In this document: one piece after another, positions 9,739 to 20,309 of the stretch
How positions within the stretch are numbered: the first letter of the stretch is position 1
Layout of the letters: each line of letters starts with the position of its first letter
Source of the DNA: Pararhodobacter sp.
GTDB taxonomy: Bacteria; Pseudomonadota; Alphaproteobacteria; Rhodobacterales; Rhodobacteraceae
Reading direction: 5' to 3'
Assembly (NCBI GenBank): GCA_020832545.1
Contig: JAFIEK010000001.1
Location: 124,001 to 188,000 of the forward strand
DNA length: 64,000 nucleotides
Translations under genes and position numbers: made by a program
Notes under the pieces: generated by a model
The model's database searches: none
What the model was told of the DNA's origin: nothing
What the model saw: only the letters and a program-made list of their open reading frames with translations

Positions 9739-10209
9739 TTATGGCTGGTATTCATGCGCCAGCAGGGCGAACAGGTGGCTGTCGCTCCAGCCACCGTCCG
9801 GTTGGCGCATACATTGACGGAAGGTGCCTTCATGCACAAACCCGGCCCCGGCCCACAGCTTTAATGCCGCCGTATTGTCGGGCACTGAATCAAGGCTGAG
9901 GCGATGTGCTTGGAGCGGCCCGAAAACCTCGGTCAGGATCGCTGCCAGAAACCGTTTGCCATCGCCCTGTCCGGGACTGGCGGTGGCGAAATGGCTGATC
10001 CCCCAGTTGCCGTCGCGCGCGCTCCACTGGTTCAGCCGCGCGAAACCCGCAACCGCTCCCTGCCGCTCCCAGACCCAAAGCAAACCCTCTGCCAGCGCGT
10101 CTTCCGCCTCGCCGGGTTCGGGCGCTGGCAGAAAGCGGCTGTGCGCAGGCCGCGACCAAAGCGCCAGAATCGACGCCATATCAGCCGGTTGCGCAGGTCG
10201 CAGGGTCAT
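9739..10209 (-). CDS. GNAT-family N-acetyltransferase
   Basis: A 156-residue GNAT protein resembling the RimJ/RimL type (Acetyltransf_3). The acetyl-CoA binding region is [19 protein letters not shown] (about residues 75-95), followed by the typical [18 protein letters not shown] near the C-terminus. The substrate is not predictable. Its ATG overlaps the purL stop (ATGA), so it is translationally coupled to purL. Confidence 0.85.
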   Translation of the reverse strand: MTLRPAQPADMASILALWSRPAHSRFLPAPEPGEAEDALAEGLLWVWERQGAVAGFARLNQWSARDGNWGISHFATASPGQGDGKRFLAAILTEVFGPLQAHRLSLDSVPDNTAALKLWAGAGFVHEGTFRQCMRQPDGGWSDSHLFALLAHEYQP

Positions 10210-12386
10210 GCTTCGCCGATCGCCTGCGCAAAGGCGCTGCGGTAAATCGCCGAAAGGGTGGCCAGTGGGGCCGTGCTGGCGCCCATCCTCACGCTCTCGC
10301 CGCCGAACCGGCCCACCGAGTGCACAATGACATCCGCCTGACCCGCCGCCACCATCAGTGCCTCAGCCTGATCAAAGCTGCACGCCACCAGATAGCGCGC
10401 CTGATCCTCGCCAAAGAGGGTGGGCGTATCATCGCTGTCGAGGGTGATGCCCAGTCCCGCGCCTTCGGCCATCTCGAACGCTGCCAAAGCCAATCCGCCA
10501 TCTGACAGATCGCTGGCCGCGCGGATCAGGGCGCGATTGGCGCGCAGAAACTCACCGTTGCGTTTCTCGGCCTCCAGATCGACAGGGGGGGCGTCGCCTT
10601 CTTCGCGGTGGAACACCTCGGCCAGCAGCGCCGACTGGCCCAGATGGCCGCGCGTCGCCCCGATCACCAGCGCAAAATCGCCCGCCTCGGGTTGGCCGGC
10701 AATCATGTCTTCCAGAGATTCCAGCAGCCCCACCGCGCCGATCGTCGGTGTCGGCAGGATCGGCTGGCCATCGGTTTCATTGTAAAGCGAGACATTGCCC
10801 GAGACGATGGGCATGTCGAGCGCCTCGCAGGCCGCGCCGATCCCCTTGATGGCCCCCACAAGCTGGCCCATGATCTCGGGCTTCTCGGGGTTGCCGAAGT
10901 TCAAGTTGTCGGTCGAGGCCAAAGGCCGCGCGCCCACGGCGGTAAGGTTGCGATAGGCCTCGGCCACCGCCTGTTTGCCCCCCTCGAACGGGTTAGCCTT
11001 TACATAGCGCGGCGTGACATCCGAGGTGAACGCGATGGCTTTGTCGGTGCCATGCACCCGCACCACGCCTGCGCCAAGGCCGGGCACGCGCACCGTGTCA
11101 CCCATGACCATGGTGTCATACTGCTCCCACACCCAGCCTTTGTGGGCGTAGTTGGGGCTGGAGATCAGCGCCTTAAGCGCGTCAATCGCATCGACGCCGG
11201 GGACCGGGGCCAGCGGCTCGGCGGGCGGGGTTTCCACCCAGGGGCGGTCATATTCTGGTGCCTCGGACGACAGTTTGGAAAGCGGCAGATCGGCTTTGGT
11301 TTCATTGCCGTGAATGATGAGGAACCGGTCTTCGGCGATGGTTTCACCCACCAGCGCAAAATCCAGATCCCATTTCTCAAAGATTGCACGCGCCGCGTCT
11401 TCCATGGCGGGGTTGAGCACCATGAGCATCCGCTCCTGGCTTTCCGAGAGCATCATCTCATAGGCCGTCATGCCCTCTTCACGACAGGGCACGCGATCAA
11501 GGTCCAGCCGGATGCCCAGCTTGCCCTTGTCGCCCATTTCCACCGCTGAACAGGTCAGCCCGGCTGCACCCATATCCTGAATGGAGATCACCGCGCCCGA
11601 GGCCATCAACTCAAGACAGGCCTCAAGCAGGCGCTTTTCGGTGAACGGGTCACCGACCTGCACAGTGGGGCGTTTTTCTTCAATGGTATCGTCGAACTCT
11701 GCCGAGGCCATGGTCGCCCCGCCAACCCCGTCGCGCCCCGTCTTGGCGCCCAGATAGACCACCGGCATGCCGACGCCCGATGCCGCAGAATAGAAAATGC
11801 TGTCGGCATCGGCAAGACCGGCGGCGAAGGCGTTGACCAGACAGTTGCCATTGTAGGCCGGGTGAAACCGCACCTCGCCGCCGACATTTGGCACGCCAAA
11901 GCAGTTGCCGTAGCCACCGATGCCTTCGACCACGCCCTTGACCAGATGCGCGGTCTTGGGGTGCGACGGCTCGCCAAAGGACAGCGCATTCATCGCCGCG
12001 ATCGGGCGCGCACCCATGGTGAACACATCGCGCAGAATGCCGCCCACGCCTGTGGCCGCGCCCTGATGTGGCTCGATATACGAGGGGTGATTGTGGCTTT
12101 CCATCTTGAAGATCAGCGCCTGACGCTTGCCATGCTCATCAAGCCCGATATCGACAACACCTGCATTCTCGCCGGGGCCGCAGATGACCTGCGGGCCGGT
12201 GGTGGGCAGGGTGCGCAGCCAGGTCTTTGAGGATTTGTAGGAACAATGCTCGTTCCACATCGCCGAGAATATCCCCAGTTCGGTGAACGTGGGGTCGCGA
12301 CCGATGATCTCAAGTATGCGCGCATATTCATCCGGCTTGAGGCCGTGCGCGGCGATCAGGTCTGCGGTGATTTCGGGTTCGGTCAT
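10206..12386 (-). CDS. purL: Phosphoribosylformylglycinamidine synthase subunit PurL
   Basis: A ~726-residue short-type PurL, the synthetase subunit of the PurSQL enzyme, which converts FGAR and glutamine-derived ammonia to FGAM with ATP in purine synthesis. Visible landmarks are [20 protein letters not shown], the [10 protein letters not shown] motif, the ATP-site duplication [12 protein letters not shown] and the C-terminal AIR-synthase-like domain. The ATG at 12386 ([10 protein letters not shown]) is preferred over an in-frame codon five residues upstream. The gene precedes the coupled GNAT gene. Confidence 0.95.
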   Translation of the reverse strand: MTEPEITADLIAAHGLKPDEYARILEIIGRDPTFTELGIFSAMWNEHCSYKSSKTWLRTLPTTGPQVICGPGENAGVVDIGLDEHGKRQALIFKMESHNHPSYIEPHQGAATGVGGILRDVFTMGARPIAAMNALSFGEPSHPKTAHLVKGVVEGIGGYGNCFGVPNVGGEVRFHPAYNGNCLVNAFAAGLADADSIFYSAASGVGMPVVYLGAKTGRDGVGGATMASAEFDDTIEEKRPTVQVGDPFTEKRLLEACLELMASGAVISIQDMGAAGLTCSAVEMGDKGKLGIRLDLDRVPCREEGMTAYEMMLSESQERMLMVLNPAMEDAARAIFEKWDLDFALVGETIAEDRFLIIHGNETKADLPLSKLSSEAPEYDRPWVETPPAEPLAPVPGVDAIDALKALISSPNYAHKGWVWEQYDTMVMGDTVRVPGLGAGVVRVHGTDKAIAFTSDVTPRYVKANPFEGGKQAVAEAYRNLTAVGARPLASTDNLNFGNPEKPEIMGQLVGAIKGIGAACEALDMPIVSGNVSLYNETDGQPILPTPTIGAVGLLESLEDMIAGQPEAGDFALVIGATRGHLGQSALLAEVFHREEGDAPPVDLEAEKRNGEFLRANRALIRAASDLSDGGLALAAFEMAEGAGLGITLDSDDTPTLFGEDQARYLVACSFDQAEALMVAAGQADVIVHSVGRFGGESVRMGASTAPLATLSAIYRSAFAQAIGEA

Positions 12387-12603
12387 GACATGGTCCCACA
12401 CGAAAAGCCTGTTGGGGGCTTCATTAGGGCAAGCGGGGCTGAAGGAAAAGGCCGAAGCGCGTCACTGGCGGAACCGAACGGCCTTTGATGGGCGCTCATG
12501 GCCTTTGCAAACGCCTTTCCCCGCAAAGACAGCCATATGCCGACGGACCGCCAAGGAATTGACCGGAAAAGCCGCAAGCTGACCAAAAAATGGAACGCTG
12601 GCG

Positions 12604-12631
12604 AAAAAAAAGGCCGAGCAGTTGCTCGGCC
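12604..12631 (-). terminator. Intrinsic terminator (minus strand)
   Basis: A perfect 9-bp stem, GGCCGAGCA / TGCTCGGCC, with a 2-base spacer in the palindrome is followed on the minus strand by eight T (12604-12611 on the plus strand are A). It lies ~190 bases past the oxygenase stop. Confidence 0.88.
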
Positions 12632-12685
12632 CAAGTCCAACAGGGAGGTAAAAGATACACGAACAAGCCATGTATCTTCCTGATC
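12604..12685 (-). ncRNA. Candidate small RNA with single-stranded CCUCCC between two hairpins
   Basis: Read on the minus strand, an 8-bp hairpin (AAGATACA / TGTATCTT) is followed by an unpaired ACCTCCCTG stretch and then a strong intrinsic terminator ending in eight T. No gene lies between this and the 2OG oxygenase stop 140 bases upstream. The arrangement of a short hairpin, an anti-Shine-Dalgarno CCUCC motif and a terminator resembles alphaproteobacterial anti-SD small RNAs such as the CcsR/alpha-r14 type. That is an analogy by layout, not by sequence match. It may be processed from the oxygenase 3' UTR or have its own promoter. The rest of the 12,387-12,820 gap shows no gene I can support. 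Confidence 0.4.
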
Positions 12686-12820
12686 CTGATACTTCGAATC
12701 ATTGCACATGCGCAAGAAAATCAACGCTGCACCTGCATCATATCCGCTATGCGTTGCAGGTATGCCTCACCCATGGGTTGCAGAGTTCACTGACCTTCTT
12801 ATCGCCGGAAAGAAAGGTTT

Positions 12821-13657
12821 TCAGATGCCAAGACGCTGAAGCCGGTGGCCAAGCCGGCGGTAGATCACGGGGGGCAGAAGATCTTGCAGCAGAGCATGGC
12901 GCGCGACCATGCGATCCTTCTTGTCCTCGGTTCCGGGGCGAGGCTTGAACAGGGTGGTGTGGCTCTTGCGCGTCGAATCCCAGGTGGCAGTGTAATAATA
13001 CAGCGCAATCGACTGACGCGGCTCACCGTCGGGGTGGTTGACCGGTTCAGGGTTGCCGTGCCAAGTGTCCGAGCCGGTGCTGAAGCAGACCATGCGGTTG
13101 AACTCAGGCACAAAACTGGCGACCTTTTCGGTCATCTCAGGGTTCCAGATTTCAAACGAGCCGCCCCATTCCTCTCGCCAGTCCCGGTTAAGGTAAATCA
13201 GCACATTCAAACGGCGCTCAAGATTCATCTTTCCGTGGTGGTTGAAATCGGCGTGGATATCCAGATGTCCGCCATTGGCAACAACATGGATACCGCCACC
13301 CGCAAAATATGGGTCCGGGATCAGCCCGGAGATGCCTGTCAGCTCTTCCAGAAAGGCCAGGAACGGTTTGGAGTTGAGCGACTGAAACAGCGCGCGCGTG
13401 TAGGGGCCAAGCCGCTCTGGCTGATAGCTGGTTTTCAGCTTTTCCTGCGGCCGGTCGAACATGGTCTCGGCCTCGGGGAGGACACGCAGTTCTTCGCGCA
13501 CCCGGTCCAGGATCACCGGATCCAGGAAATTGTCAAACCCGGCATGCGCATAGGGCTTGGCAGACTGGTAGGACTCCGCGAAGGGGGCAGCGGCCTCGCG
13601 GGCTTCTGTGGCGGAAATCAGCAGGCTTTCAGAATCGATCTTGTAGACGGGCACCAT
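12821..13657 (-). CDS. 2-oxoglutarate/Fe(II)-dependent oxygenase
   Basis: A 278-residue protein with the prolyl-4-hydroxylase-like 2OG-Fe(II) fold. The iron-binding HxD is in HLDIHADFNHH (about residues 134-144); the distal His is probably in TWHGNPEPV and the 2OG-binding Arg in GEPRQSIALYYY. Such enzymes hydroxylate proteins or small molecules; the substrate here is unknown. The start at 13657 has AGGAGAG seven bases upstream; longer in-frame extensions are not credible. It stands alone between the sRNA candidate and a LysR regulator. Confidence 0.85.
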   Translation of the reverse strand: MVPVYKIDSESLLISATEAREAAAPFAESYQSAKPYAHAGFDNFLDPVILDRVREELRVLPEAETMFDRPQEKLKTSYQPERLGPYTRALFQSLNSKPFLAFLEELTGISGLIPDPYFAGGGIHVVANGGHLDIHADFNHHGKMNLERRLNVLIYLNRDWREEWGGSFEIWNPEMTEKVASFVPEFNRMVCFSTGSDTWHGNPEPVNHPDGEPRQSIALYYYTATWDSTRKSHTTLFKPRPGTEDKKDRMVARHALLQDLLPPVIYRRLGHRLQRLGI

Positions 13658-13784
13658 TGCAGGCTCTCCTTCGCGCAAATACACAGCTGATGCATCATAC
13701 TGATACAAAGCACATCTTAGCATAAAATATGGCGTTTATTGATGCAAAGCGTGGTATTCTGGTGCCCTGCGCTACCTAATTTTT

Positions 13785-14699
13785 CTACCCGCCGCCGACC
13801 GCCGGGGCGGTGCTCCGGTTGCGGCGATAGGCGATCACCTCTTCAAGAACGAAATCGCGGAACGCCGCGATGCGCTTGGAGTGTCGCAACTCCTCAGGAT
13901 AGGCAAGGAACACCGGCACATCGGCGCTCTCGACCTCTGGCAGAACACGCACGAGGGTCGGAAAATCTTCGGTCAGGTAGTCCGGCAGCAGGCCCACGCC
14001 AAGATTGGCCAGCACCGCCTGCAACACCCCGAAGTAGTTGTTCACCGTAAAGGTAGAGCGGATCGGATAGGTCATCAATTCGCGTGTCATCGCCGCACCG
14101 GCAGAGACCTGCGCAGCCGAAGCGTTCTGGCACAGAAGCCGGAAGTTGACCATGTCTGCCAGTGTGTCCGGGGTGCCGTTGGCGCGCAGATAATCCGGCG
14201 ACGCATAAAGCCGCATGCGGATATTCATCAACCGCTTGCGGATCAGATCGGCCTGACTGGGTTCTTTCATGCGGATCGCCACATCAGCCTCGCGCATCGG
14301 CAGGTCCAGCACCCGTTCTTCCAGCATGAGGTCGATCTTCAGGTCCGGATAGCGCGAATAGAGCGCGGGCAGGCGCGGTGCCAGCCAGAGTGTGCCGAAC
14401 GCTGTGGTGGTGGTTACGCGCAGTTCGCCATACACCTCTTCCTCGCTGTCGCGGATGCGCGCCGAGGCGGTTTCAAGGTTCTTGGACATCCGCCGCGTGG
14501 CATCGAACAGCAACTCGCCCTGTTCGGTGAGAATCAGCCCGCGCGCATGGCGGTGAAACAGCGTGGTACCCAGCCCTTCCTCCAGCGCGCGAACCTGTCG
14601 GCTGACCGCGGACTGGCTTAGCCCCAGAACATCACCGGCATGGGTCAGGCTACCGGCATCGGCAACCGCGTGAAAGATTCTGAGCTTGTCCCAATCCAT
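13785..14699 (-). CDS. LysR-family transcriptional regulator
   Basis: A 304-residue LysR-type regulator. The winged HTH covers residues ~4-63 (FHAVADAGSLTHAGDVLGLSQSAVSRQVRALE), followed by the substrate-binding domain. It is divergent from the indolepyruvate oxidoreductase gene with ~160 bases between the starts, which contain an AGGTCA-N7-TGACCT palindrome. It may control that gene; this is inferred from position. Confidence 0.92.
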   Translation of the reverse strand: MDWDKLRIFHAVADAGSLTHAGDVLGLSQSAVSRQVRALEEGLGTTLFHRHARGLILTEQGELLFDATRRMSKNLETASARIRDSEEEVYGELRVTTTTAFGTLWLAPRLPALYSRYPDLKIDLMLEERVLDLPMREADVAIRMKEPSQADLIRKRLMNIRMRLYASPDYLRANGTPDTLADMVNFRLLCQNASAAQVSAGAAMTRELMTYPIRSTFTVNNYFGVLQAVLANLGVGLLPDYLTEDFPTLVRVLPEVESADVPVFLAYPEELRHSKRIAAFRDFVLEEVIAYRRNRSTAPAVGGG

Positions 14700-14800
14700 G
14701 ACGACATATCTTTGCGTTTGGTGTGCCTGTGTCTACGTGAACGTCTAGTATGCGACATTTGACCGCCAAGAAAGTGAAGATTTCCTGAAATTGACTTCAA

Positions 14801-14824
14801 AGGTCAGTGATTTTGACCTATACT
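14801..14824 (+). promoter_or_regulatory. Palindrome overlapping the predicted promoter of the IOR gene
   Basis: AGGTCA-GTGATTT-TGACCT (14801-14819) is a perfect 6-bp inverted repeat with a 7-base spacer. It runs directly into TATACT (14819-14824), a good -10 hexamer lying 36 bases before the oxidoreductase ATG. A dimeric regulator bound here would block RNA polymerase. Whether the neighbouring LysR protein or another regulator binds is unknown. Confidence 0.5.
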
Positions 14825-14859
14825 GCCCGCCAAGTCAGCCATCTGTGGGGGAGGTGCAC

Positions 14860-17800
14860 ATGGGAAAGCAAACTGTCAGCCTGAACGATCGCTTCGATCT
14901 GACCAAAACACCGGTCCTGCTCAATGGCACGCAGGCGTTGGTGCGCCTGATGTTGGCGCAGGCGGCGCGCGACAAAGCGGCGGGCCTGAGCACAGGGGGC
15001 TATGTGTCGGGCTATCGCGGCTCACCGCTGGGGGCGGTCGACTTGCAGATGGCGCGCGCGCAGACGCAACTGGAAGCCTCGAACATCCTGTTTCAGGAGG
15101 GGCTGAACGAGGATCTGGCCGCCACCGCCATCTGGGGTGCCCAGCAGGCCGAGATGCGCGGTGAAGGCAAATATGATGGCGTGTTCGCGCTTTGGTATGG
15201 CAAGGGCCCCGGCGTAGACCGCACTGGCGATGTGATGAAACACGCCAACATGGCCGGCACCTCAAAGCATGGCGGCGTGATCATGGCCATGGGCGATGAC
15301 CATACCGGTGAATCCTCAACCGTGCTGCACCAGTCCGACTGGGCGATGGTTGATGCCTATATGCCCATTGTCTCACCCGCAGGCGTGCAGGAGATTCTGG
15401 ATTACGGCCATTATGCCTATGCGCTCAGCCGGTTCGCCGGAGTCTGGGTGGGGCTGAAGACCATGAAAGACACGATCGAGGCCACAGCCGTGGTGAATGG
15501 TGACCCGCACCGTCTGCAGTTTGTCACCCCTGATTTTCAGATGCCTGAAGGCGGGCTGAACATTCGCGTGGTCGACACGCCTGTCGCGCAGGAAGCGCGG
15601 ATGATCGACTACAAGCGCTACGCCGCCGAGGCCTTCAGCCGCGCCAACCGGATGGACAAGCGCATCTGGGGCAAACCGGGCGCAAAGATCGGTCTTGTTG
15701 CAGCGGGCAAGAACTGGCTGGATCTGGTGCATGCGCTGGGTCTGCTGGGGCTGGATGAGGCCGCGTGCGAACGGCTGGGGATCACCACCTACAAGATCGG
15801 CCAGACCTGGCCGCTGGACATGGCGGGGTTTCACGAATTCGCCGAAGGGCTGGACCTGATCATCGTGGTCGAGGAAAAGCGCAAGCTGATCGAAGTGCAG
15901 GTCAAGGAAGCCATCTTTGATGACCGCCGGGGCCGCCGGGTCTATGGCTGGCACAAGGGCGACACATGGGAGAACGGCCGCCAACTGGAGCTGTTCCCCA
16001 CCCGCTATGCGCTGGACCCGGTGATGATCGCCGAGAAGCTGGGCGCGATCTTTATCGAAGAGGGGCGCGAGACCGAGGGCATCCTCGCCGGCATGTCCCG
16101 CCTGGCCGAGGCCCGGCGCGCCGACAACGCCCCCGAACTGGCGGCGCGCCTGCCTTGGTTCTGCTCAGGCTGTCCGCACAACACCTCAACCAAATTACCT
16201 GACGACAGCCGCGCCTATGCCGGGATCGGATGCCACTACATGGTGCAGTGGATGGACCGCGAGACCGTCGGTTTCACCCATATGGGCGGCGAGGGCGCGA
16301 ACTGGATCGGCGAGGCGCCGTTCTCCAAAACAGATCATGTATTTCAAAACCTTGGCGATGGAACCTATAACCACTCCGGTGTGCAGGCGATCCGCGCCGC
16401 GCTGGCCGCAGGCACAAACATCACCTACAAGATCCTGTTCAACGATGCTGTGGCGATGACCGGCGGGCAGGCGAACGAGGGCGGGCTGACGGCTGACAGG
16501 ATCGTGCGCGAACTCAAGGCGATGGGCGTAGAGCATGTCGCGCTGGTCTATGACGACAAAGAGATGCCCGATTTCAGCCTGTACCCCCGTGACGTCGAAC
16601 GCCATGAGCGTGCGGAACTGATGCGGGTGCAAGAGAAGTTTCGTGATTACAAAGGTGTATCAGCCATTGTTTACGCCCAGACCTGCGCGGCTGAAAAGCG
16701 CCGCCGCCGCAAGCGCGGCCTGTTTCCGGACCCCGATCAACGGGTGTTCATCAACACCGATGTTTGCGAGGGCTGCGGCGATTGCGGGGTGCAGTCGAAC
16801 TGCGTTTCCATCGTCCCGGTGGAAACCGAACTGGGGCGCAAGCGTTCGATCGATCAGTCAAGTTGCAACAAGGATTTCAGCTGCCTCAAGGGGTTCTGCC
16901 CGTCATTTGTGACGCTGGAAGGCGCGAAACCGCGAAAAGCCGCCACCCGCGCGCTGGAACTGCCGGACCTGCCCTTGCCCGATCTGCCGAAGATCGCGGG
17001 CACACATAACGTGGTGATCACCGGCGTGGGCGGCACCGGTGTGGTTACCGTGGGTGCCATTCTGGCGATGGCCGCGCATGTCGATGGCAAGGGCGCGGGC
17101 ATGATGGAAATGGCCGGGTTGGCACAAAAGGGCGGCGCCGTGCATATTCACTGCCGGATTGCCGAAAAACCTAGTGATATCAGCGCTGTGCGGGTCGCTG
17201 TAGGCGAAGCGCATTGCGTCATCGGCGGTGATCTTGTGGTCACGGCAGGCGCGCGCACGCTGGGCCTGATGCGCAGTGGGCAGACCGGTGCTGCGGTCAA
17301 CGCCCATGAAATCATTACCGGCGAGTTCACCCACAACACCGAATTCCAGCTACCTGTCAAAGACTTGCGTCTTTCGCTTGAGGCGCGGCTGCAAGACCGT
17401 CTGGCGATGTTCAATGCCTCTGAGCTTTCGGCCGCTCTGCTGGGCGATTCCATCTATTCAAACATGATGGTCTTTGGCGGTGCCTGGCAAATGGGGCTGA
17501 TCCCCATCTCTTTGGAATCCATTCAGCAGGCGATTACCCTCAACAAAGCCGCTGTCGAGGGCAATCTGCGCGCCTTCGAGATCGGTCGCTGGGCCGTGCT
17601 GCACCCCGCTGATGCGGCGGCGCTGATCCGGCCCGCAGCGCAGACCGATGACCCTGTCGATCCCATTGAGTTCCGCACCCATCATCTGACTGAGTACCAG
17701 AATGAGAAGCTGGCCGCGCGCTACCGTCGTTTTGTCGATGGCATTGATGACGCGGGCCTGCGGGTGGCCGTGGCCAAGGGTTATCACAAGCTCTTGTCTT

Positions 17801-18276
17801 ATAAAGATGAATACGAGGTCGCGCGCCTGCATCTGAGCACGCTGGACAAGGCGCGCGCGGCATTCGAGGGCGATTTCACGCCCCGCTTTCACCTTGCCCC
17901 TCCGCTTCTGAGCAGAATAGGGCCGGACGGGCGCCCGAAAAAGCGCCGCTTCGGGCCGTGGATGATCAAGGGGTTCGGATTGCTTGCACGGCTCAAGGGG
18001 CTGCGCGGCACGCCGCTTGACCTGTTCGGCTACAACGCCGAGCGCAAGATGGAGCGCGCGCTGATTGCGCAGTATGAGGCCGATATGACCAGTATCCTTC
18101 CGCGCGTGACGGCTGAGAACCGCGATCTGGTGCTGGAACTGGCGCTGTTACCGCTGTCGATCCGTGGTTTCGGCCCGGTGAAAGAGGCCAATGCGCAAGC
18201 CGCAGCCAAACGGCGCGAAGAACTGTTGGCGGCGCTCGCCAAGCCGGGCGCGCCCCTGCCAATGGCCGCTGAATGA
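14860..18276 (+). CDS. Indolepyruvate:ferredoxin oxidoreductase, fused alpha/beta subunits
   Basis: A 1138-residue single-chain enzyme. The N-terminal half is a ThDP-dependent IorA-like part (GTQALVRLM, SGYRGSPLGAVD, GEGANWIGEAPF). A cysteine-rich ferredoxin-type stretch (CEGCGDCGVQSNC) lies near residue 640, and the IorB-like domain (GVGGTGVVTVGAILAMA) and an alphaproteobacterial C-terminal extension follow. It oxidatively decarboxylates aryl- or branched 2-oxo acids from amino-acid breakdown to acyl-CoA. The ATG at 14860 has GGGGGAGGT six bases upstream; an in-frame TTG at 14791 lies within the promoter region. The LysR gene is divergent. Confidence 0.92.
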   Translation: MGKQTVSLNDRFDLTKTPVLLNGTQALVRLMLAQAARDKAAGLSTGGYVSGYRGSPLGAVDLQMARAQTQLEASNILFQEGLNEDLAATAIWGAQQAEMRGEGKYDGVFALWYGKGPGVDRTGDVMKHANMAGTSKHGGVIMAMGDDHTGESSTVLHQSDWAMVDAYMPIVSPAGVQEILDYGHYAYALSRFAGVWVGLKTMKDTIEATAVVNGDPHRLQFVTPDFQMPEGGLNIRVVDTPVAQEARMIDYKRYAAEAFSRANRMDKRIWGKPGAKIGLVAAGKNWLDLVHALGLLGLDEAACERLGITTYKIGQTWPLDMAGFHEFAEGLDLIIVVEEKRKLIEVQVKEAIFDDRRGRRVYGWHKGDTWENGRQLELFPTRYALDPVMIAEKLGAIFIEEGRETEGILAGMSRLAEARRADNAPELAARLPWFCSGCPHNTSTKLPDDSRAYAGIGCHYMVQWMDRETVGFTHMGGEGANWIGEAPFSKTDHVFQNLGDGTYNHSGVQAIRAALAAGTNITYKILFNDAVAMTGGQANEGGLTADRIVRELKAMGVEHVALVYDDKEMPDFSLYPRDVERHERAELMRVQEKFRDYKGVSAIVYAQTCAAEKRRRRKRGLFPDPDQRVFINTDVCEGCGDCGVQSNCVSIVPVETELGRKRSIDQSSCNKDFSCLKGFCPSFVTLEGAKPRKAATRALELPDLPLPDLPKIAGTHNVVITGVGGTGVVTVGAILAMAAHVDGKGAGMMEMAGLAQKGGAVHIHCRIAEKPSDISAVRVAVGEAHCVIGGDLVVTAGARTLGLMRSGQTGAAVNAHEIITGEFTHNTEFQLPVKDLRLSLEARLQDRLAMFNASELSAALLGDSIYSNMMVFGGAWQMGLIPISLESIQQAITLNKAAVEGNLRAFEIGRWAVLHPADAAALIRPAAQTDDPVDPIEFRTHHLTEYQNEKLAARYRRFVDGIDDAGLRVAVAKGYHKLLSYKDEYEVARLHLSTLDKARAAFEGDFTPRFHLAPPLLSRIGPDGRPKKRRFGPWMIKGFGLLARLKGLRGTPLDLFGYNAERKMERALIAQYEADMTSILPRVTAENRDLVLELALLPLSIRGFGPVKEANAQAAAKRREELLAALAKPGAPLPMAAE

Positions 18277-18353
18277 GGCGCATATGGGTGATGGATTTCC
18301 GTGGCCCGGCGGCGTAAGACAGGCCCGGACGGGCTTGGCGAAAGGCGCGAGGA

Positions 18354-19166
18354 ATGGCGGTTGGCGTTTTTGATTCGGGGCTTGGCGGGCTGACCGTTCT
18401 GGGCGCGCTGCAAACGCGCCTGCCTGACGTGCCCTTTGTTTACTATGGCGACAATGCCAACACGCCCTACGGTGTGCGCGATGCCGATGACATTTACACC
18501 CTGACTTGCGCGGGCGTTGAGCGGCTGTGGGCTGAGGGCTGTGATCTGGTGATTCTGGCCTGCAACACCGCCTCGGCCGCCGCCCTGCGCCGGATGCAGG
18601 AAAACTGGGTACCTGAGGGCAAGCGCGTGCTGGGCGTCTTTGTGCCCTTGATCGAGGCGCTGACCGAGCGGCAATGGGGCGACAATTCCCCCCCGCGTGA
18701 GGTTGCGGTCAAGCATGTGGCCCTGTTCGCCACCCCCGCCACCGTGCAAAGCCGCGCCTTTCAGCGCGAGCTGGCCTTTCGCGCCATCGGTGTCGATGTC
18801 GAGGCGCAGCCTTGCGGCGGTGTGGTCGATGCGATCGAGGAGGGCGACATGATCCTCGCCGAAGCGCTGGTGCATTCCCATGTCTCGGCCCTGAAACGCC
18901 GGATGCCGCGCCCCGATGCCGCCGTCTTGGGCTGCACCCATTATCCGCTGATGGAAGAGGCGTTCCGCGCGGCCCTCGGCCCCGATGTGGCGGTCTATTC
19001 CCAGCCTGATCTGGTTGCCGCCAGCCTTGAGGATTATCTGAACCGCCGCCCCGATATGCTGGGGACGGGCACCAAGAGCCTCTGTTTGACAACCGGCGAC
19101 CCCATCGCCGTCGGCCACAAGGCCACCTGGTTCCTGCGACGAAAGATCGATTTCCGCCCGGCCTGA
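18354..19166 (+). CDS. murI: Glutamate racemase
   Basis: A 270-residue MurI that interconverts L- and D-glutamate for peptidoglycan. Both catalytic cysteines are present, in LACNTASAA (about residue 67) and LGCTHYPLM (about residue 185), together with the N-terminal [15 protein letters not shown] lies just before the ATG. It follows the oxidoreductase gene by 77 bases. Confidence 0.95.
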   Translation: MAVGVFDSGLGGLTVLGALQTRLPDVPFVYYGDNANTPYGVRDADDIYTLTCAGVERLWAEGCDLVILACNTASAAALRRMQENWVPEGKRVLGVFVPLIEALTERQWGDNSPPREVAVKHVALFATPATVQSRAFQRELAFRAIGVDVEAQPCGGVVDAIEEGDMILAEALVHSHVSALKRRMPRPDAAVLGCTHYPLMEEAFRAALGPDVAVYSQPDLVAASLEDYLNRRPDMLGTGTKSLCLTTGDPIAVGHKATWFLRRKIDFRPA

Positions 19167-19182
19167 TAGCGCGACATGCGTT

Positions 19183-19214
19183 TTCATCTTGCCTCAAATA
19201 CGCCCGCCGGAGGC
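19183..19214 (-). repeat. Short interspersed intergenic element, copy 1
   Basis: On the minus strand this stretch reads GCCTCCGGCGGGCG, then TATTT-N6-AGATGAA. The same core, TATTT-N6-AGATGAA, occurs downstream of mfd (36690-36707). Both copies are intergenic and both are preceded by a G/C-rich stretch and GG. I recall similar motifs as frequent between genes in Rhodobacteraceae. Confidence 0.45.
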
Positions 19215-19274
19215 ATCCGCCGCGTGCAAGCGGCGACCGGCTGATATCTGAACGATTGATCACAAGAGACTGAC

Positions 19275-20303
19275 ATGAAAAAGAAAATCGCCATCCTTGG
19301 TGCGTCTGGCTATACCGGCGCCGAGCTGATCCGCCTGATCGCCACCCATCCCGGATTCGAGATTGCCGCCCTGACCGGTGAGCGCAAGGCAGGCCAGAGC
19401 ATGGCCTCGGTCTTTCCGTTCCTGCGGCATATGGCGCTGCCCGATCTGGTGCGCATTGATGAAGTGGATTTCTCCGTCATTGATCTGGCCTTCTGTGCGC
19501 TGCCGCATGCCACCAGCCAGGCGGTGATCAGCACTCTGCCGCGCGATCTGCGCATCATCGATCTGTCGGCTGATTTCCGGCTGCGTGACCCGGCGGCTTA
19601 TGAAAAGTGGTATGGCAAGCCCCATGCCGCACCCGAGATCCAGAAAGAGGCTGTCTATGGCCTGACCGAATTCTACCGCGATGAGATCAGGGCCGCGCGG
19701 CTGGTGGCGGGCACCGGATGCAACGCGGCGACCGGCCAGTATGCCCTGCGTCCGCTGATCGAGGCCGGTGTCGTTGATCTAGATGACATCATTCTTGATC
19801 TTAAATGCGGAGTATCCGGGGCAGGGCGCGCGCTGAAGGAAAACCTGCTGCATGCCGAGCTTTCCGAGGGCACGCATGCTTATGCTGTGGGCAGCACGCA
19901 CCGGCATCTGGGCGAATTCGATCAGGAATTCAGCCTTGTGGCCGGTCGCCCTGTCCATATCCAGTTCACCCCGCATCTGGTGCCAATGAACCGCGGCATT
20001 CTGGCGAGTTGCTGGCTGAAGGGCGATGCGCGTCAATTTCACGCAGTTTTGTCCGAGCGTTATTGCGCTGAATCATTCCTAGAGGTGCTTCCTTTTGGCA
20101 CAACCCCCTCGACACATGATGTGCGCGGCTCCAATTACGTGCATATCGGTGTGGTTGGCGACCGGCAGCCCGGCAGGGCGATGGTGGCGGTGGTGCTGGA
20201 CAACCTGACCAAAGGGTCGTCCGGGCAGGCACTGCAGAACGCCAACCTGATGATGGGTTTTGACGAGGCGGAAGGGTTGATGGCGCCGCCGCTATTTCCG
20301 TGA
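19275..20303 (+). CDS. argC: N-acetyl-gamma-glutamyl-phosphate reductase
   Basis: A 342-residue ArgC that reduces N-acetylglutamyl phosphate with NADPH in arginine synthesis. The Rossmann start is [15 protein letters not shown]; the catalytic Cys is in [15 protein letters not shown] (about residue 150), and the substrate-binding region [11 protein letters not shown] is present. The ccmE start lies 6 bases beyond its stop, so the two may share a transcript although their pathways are unrelated. Confidence 0.95.
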   Translation: MKKKIAILGASGYTGAELIRLIATHPGFEIAALTGERKAGQSMASVFPFLRHMALPDLVRIDEVDFSVIDLAFCALPHATSQAVISTLPRDLRIIDLSADFRLRDPAAYEKWYGKPHAAPEIQKEAVYGLTEFYRDEIRAARLVAGTGCNAATGQYALRPLIEAGVVDLDDIILDLKCGVSGAGRALKENLLHAELSEGTHAYAVGSTHRHLGEFDQEFSLVAGRPVHIQFTPHLVPMNRGILASCWLKGDARQFHAVLSERYCAESFLEVLPFGTTPSTHDVRGSNYVHIGVVGDRQPGRAMVAVVLDNLTKGSSGQALQNANLMMGFDEAEGLMAPPLFP

Positions 20304-20309
20304 GGTGAC

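Noticed and set aside
12700..12775. 17-codon frame (MGEAYLQRIADMMQ) upstream of the sRNA candidate
   Set aside because: An in-frame stop lies just upstream, there is no ribosome-binding site, and it is too short to support.
18030..19187. 385-codon minus-strand frame opposite murI and the end of the IOR gene
   Set aside because: It spans two real plus-strand genes and has shadow-type composition.
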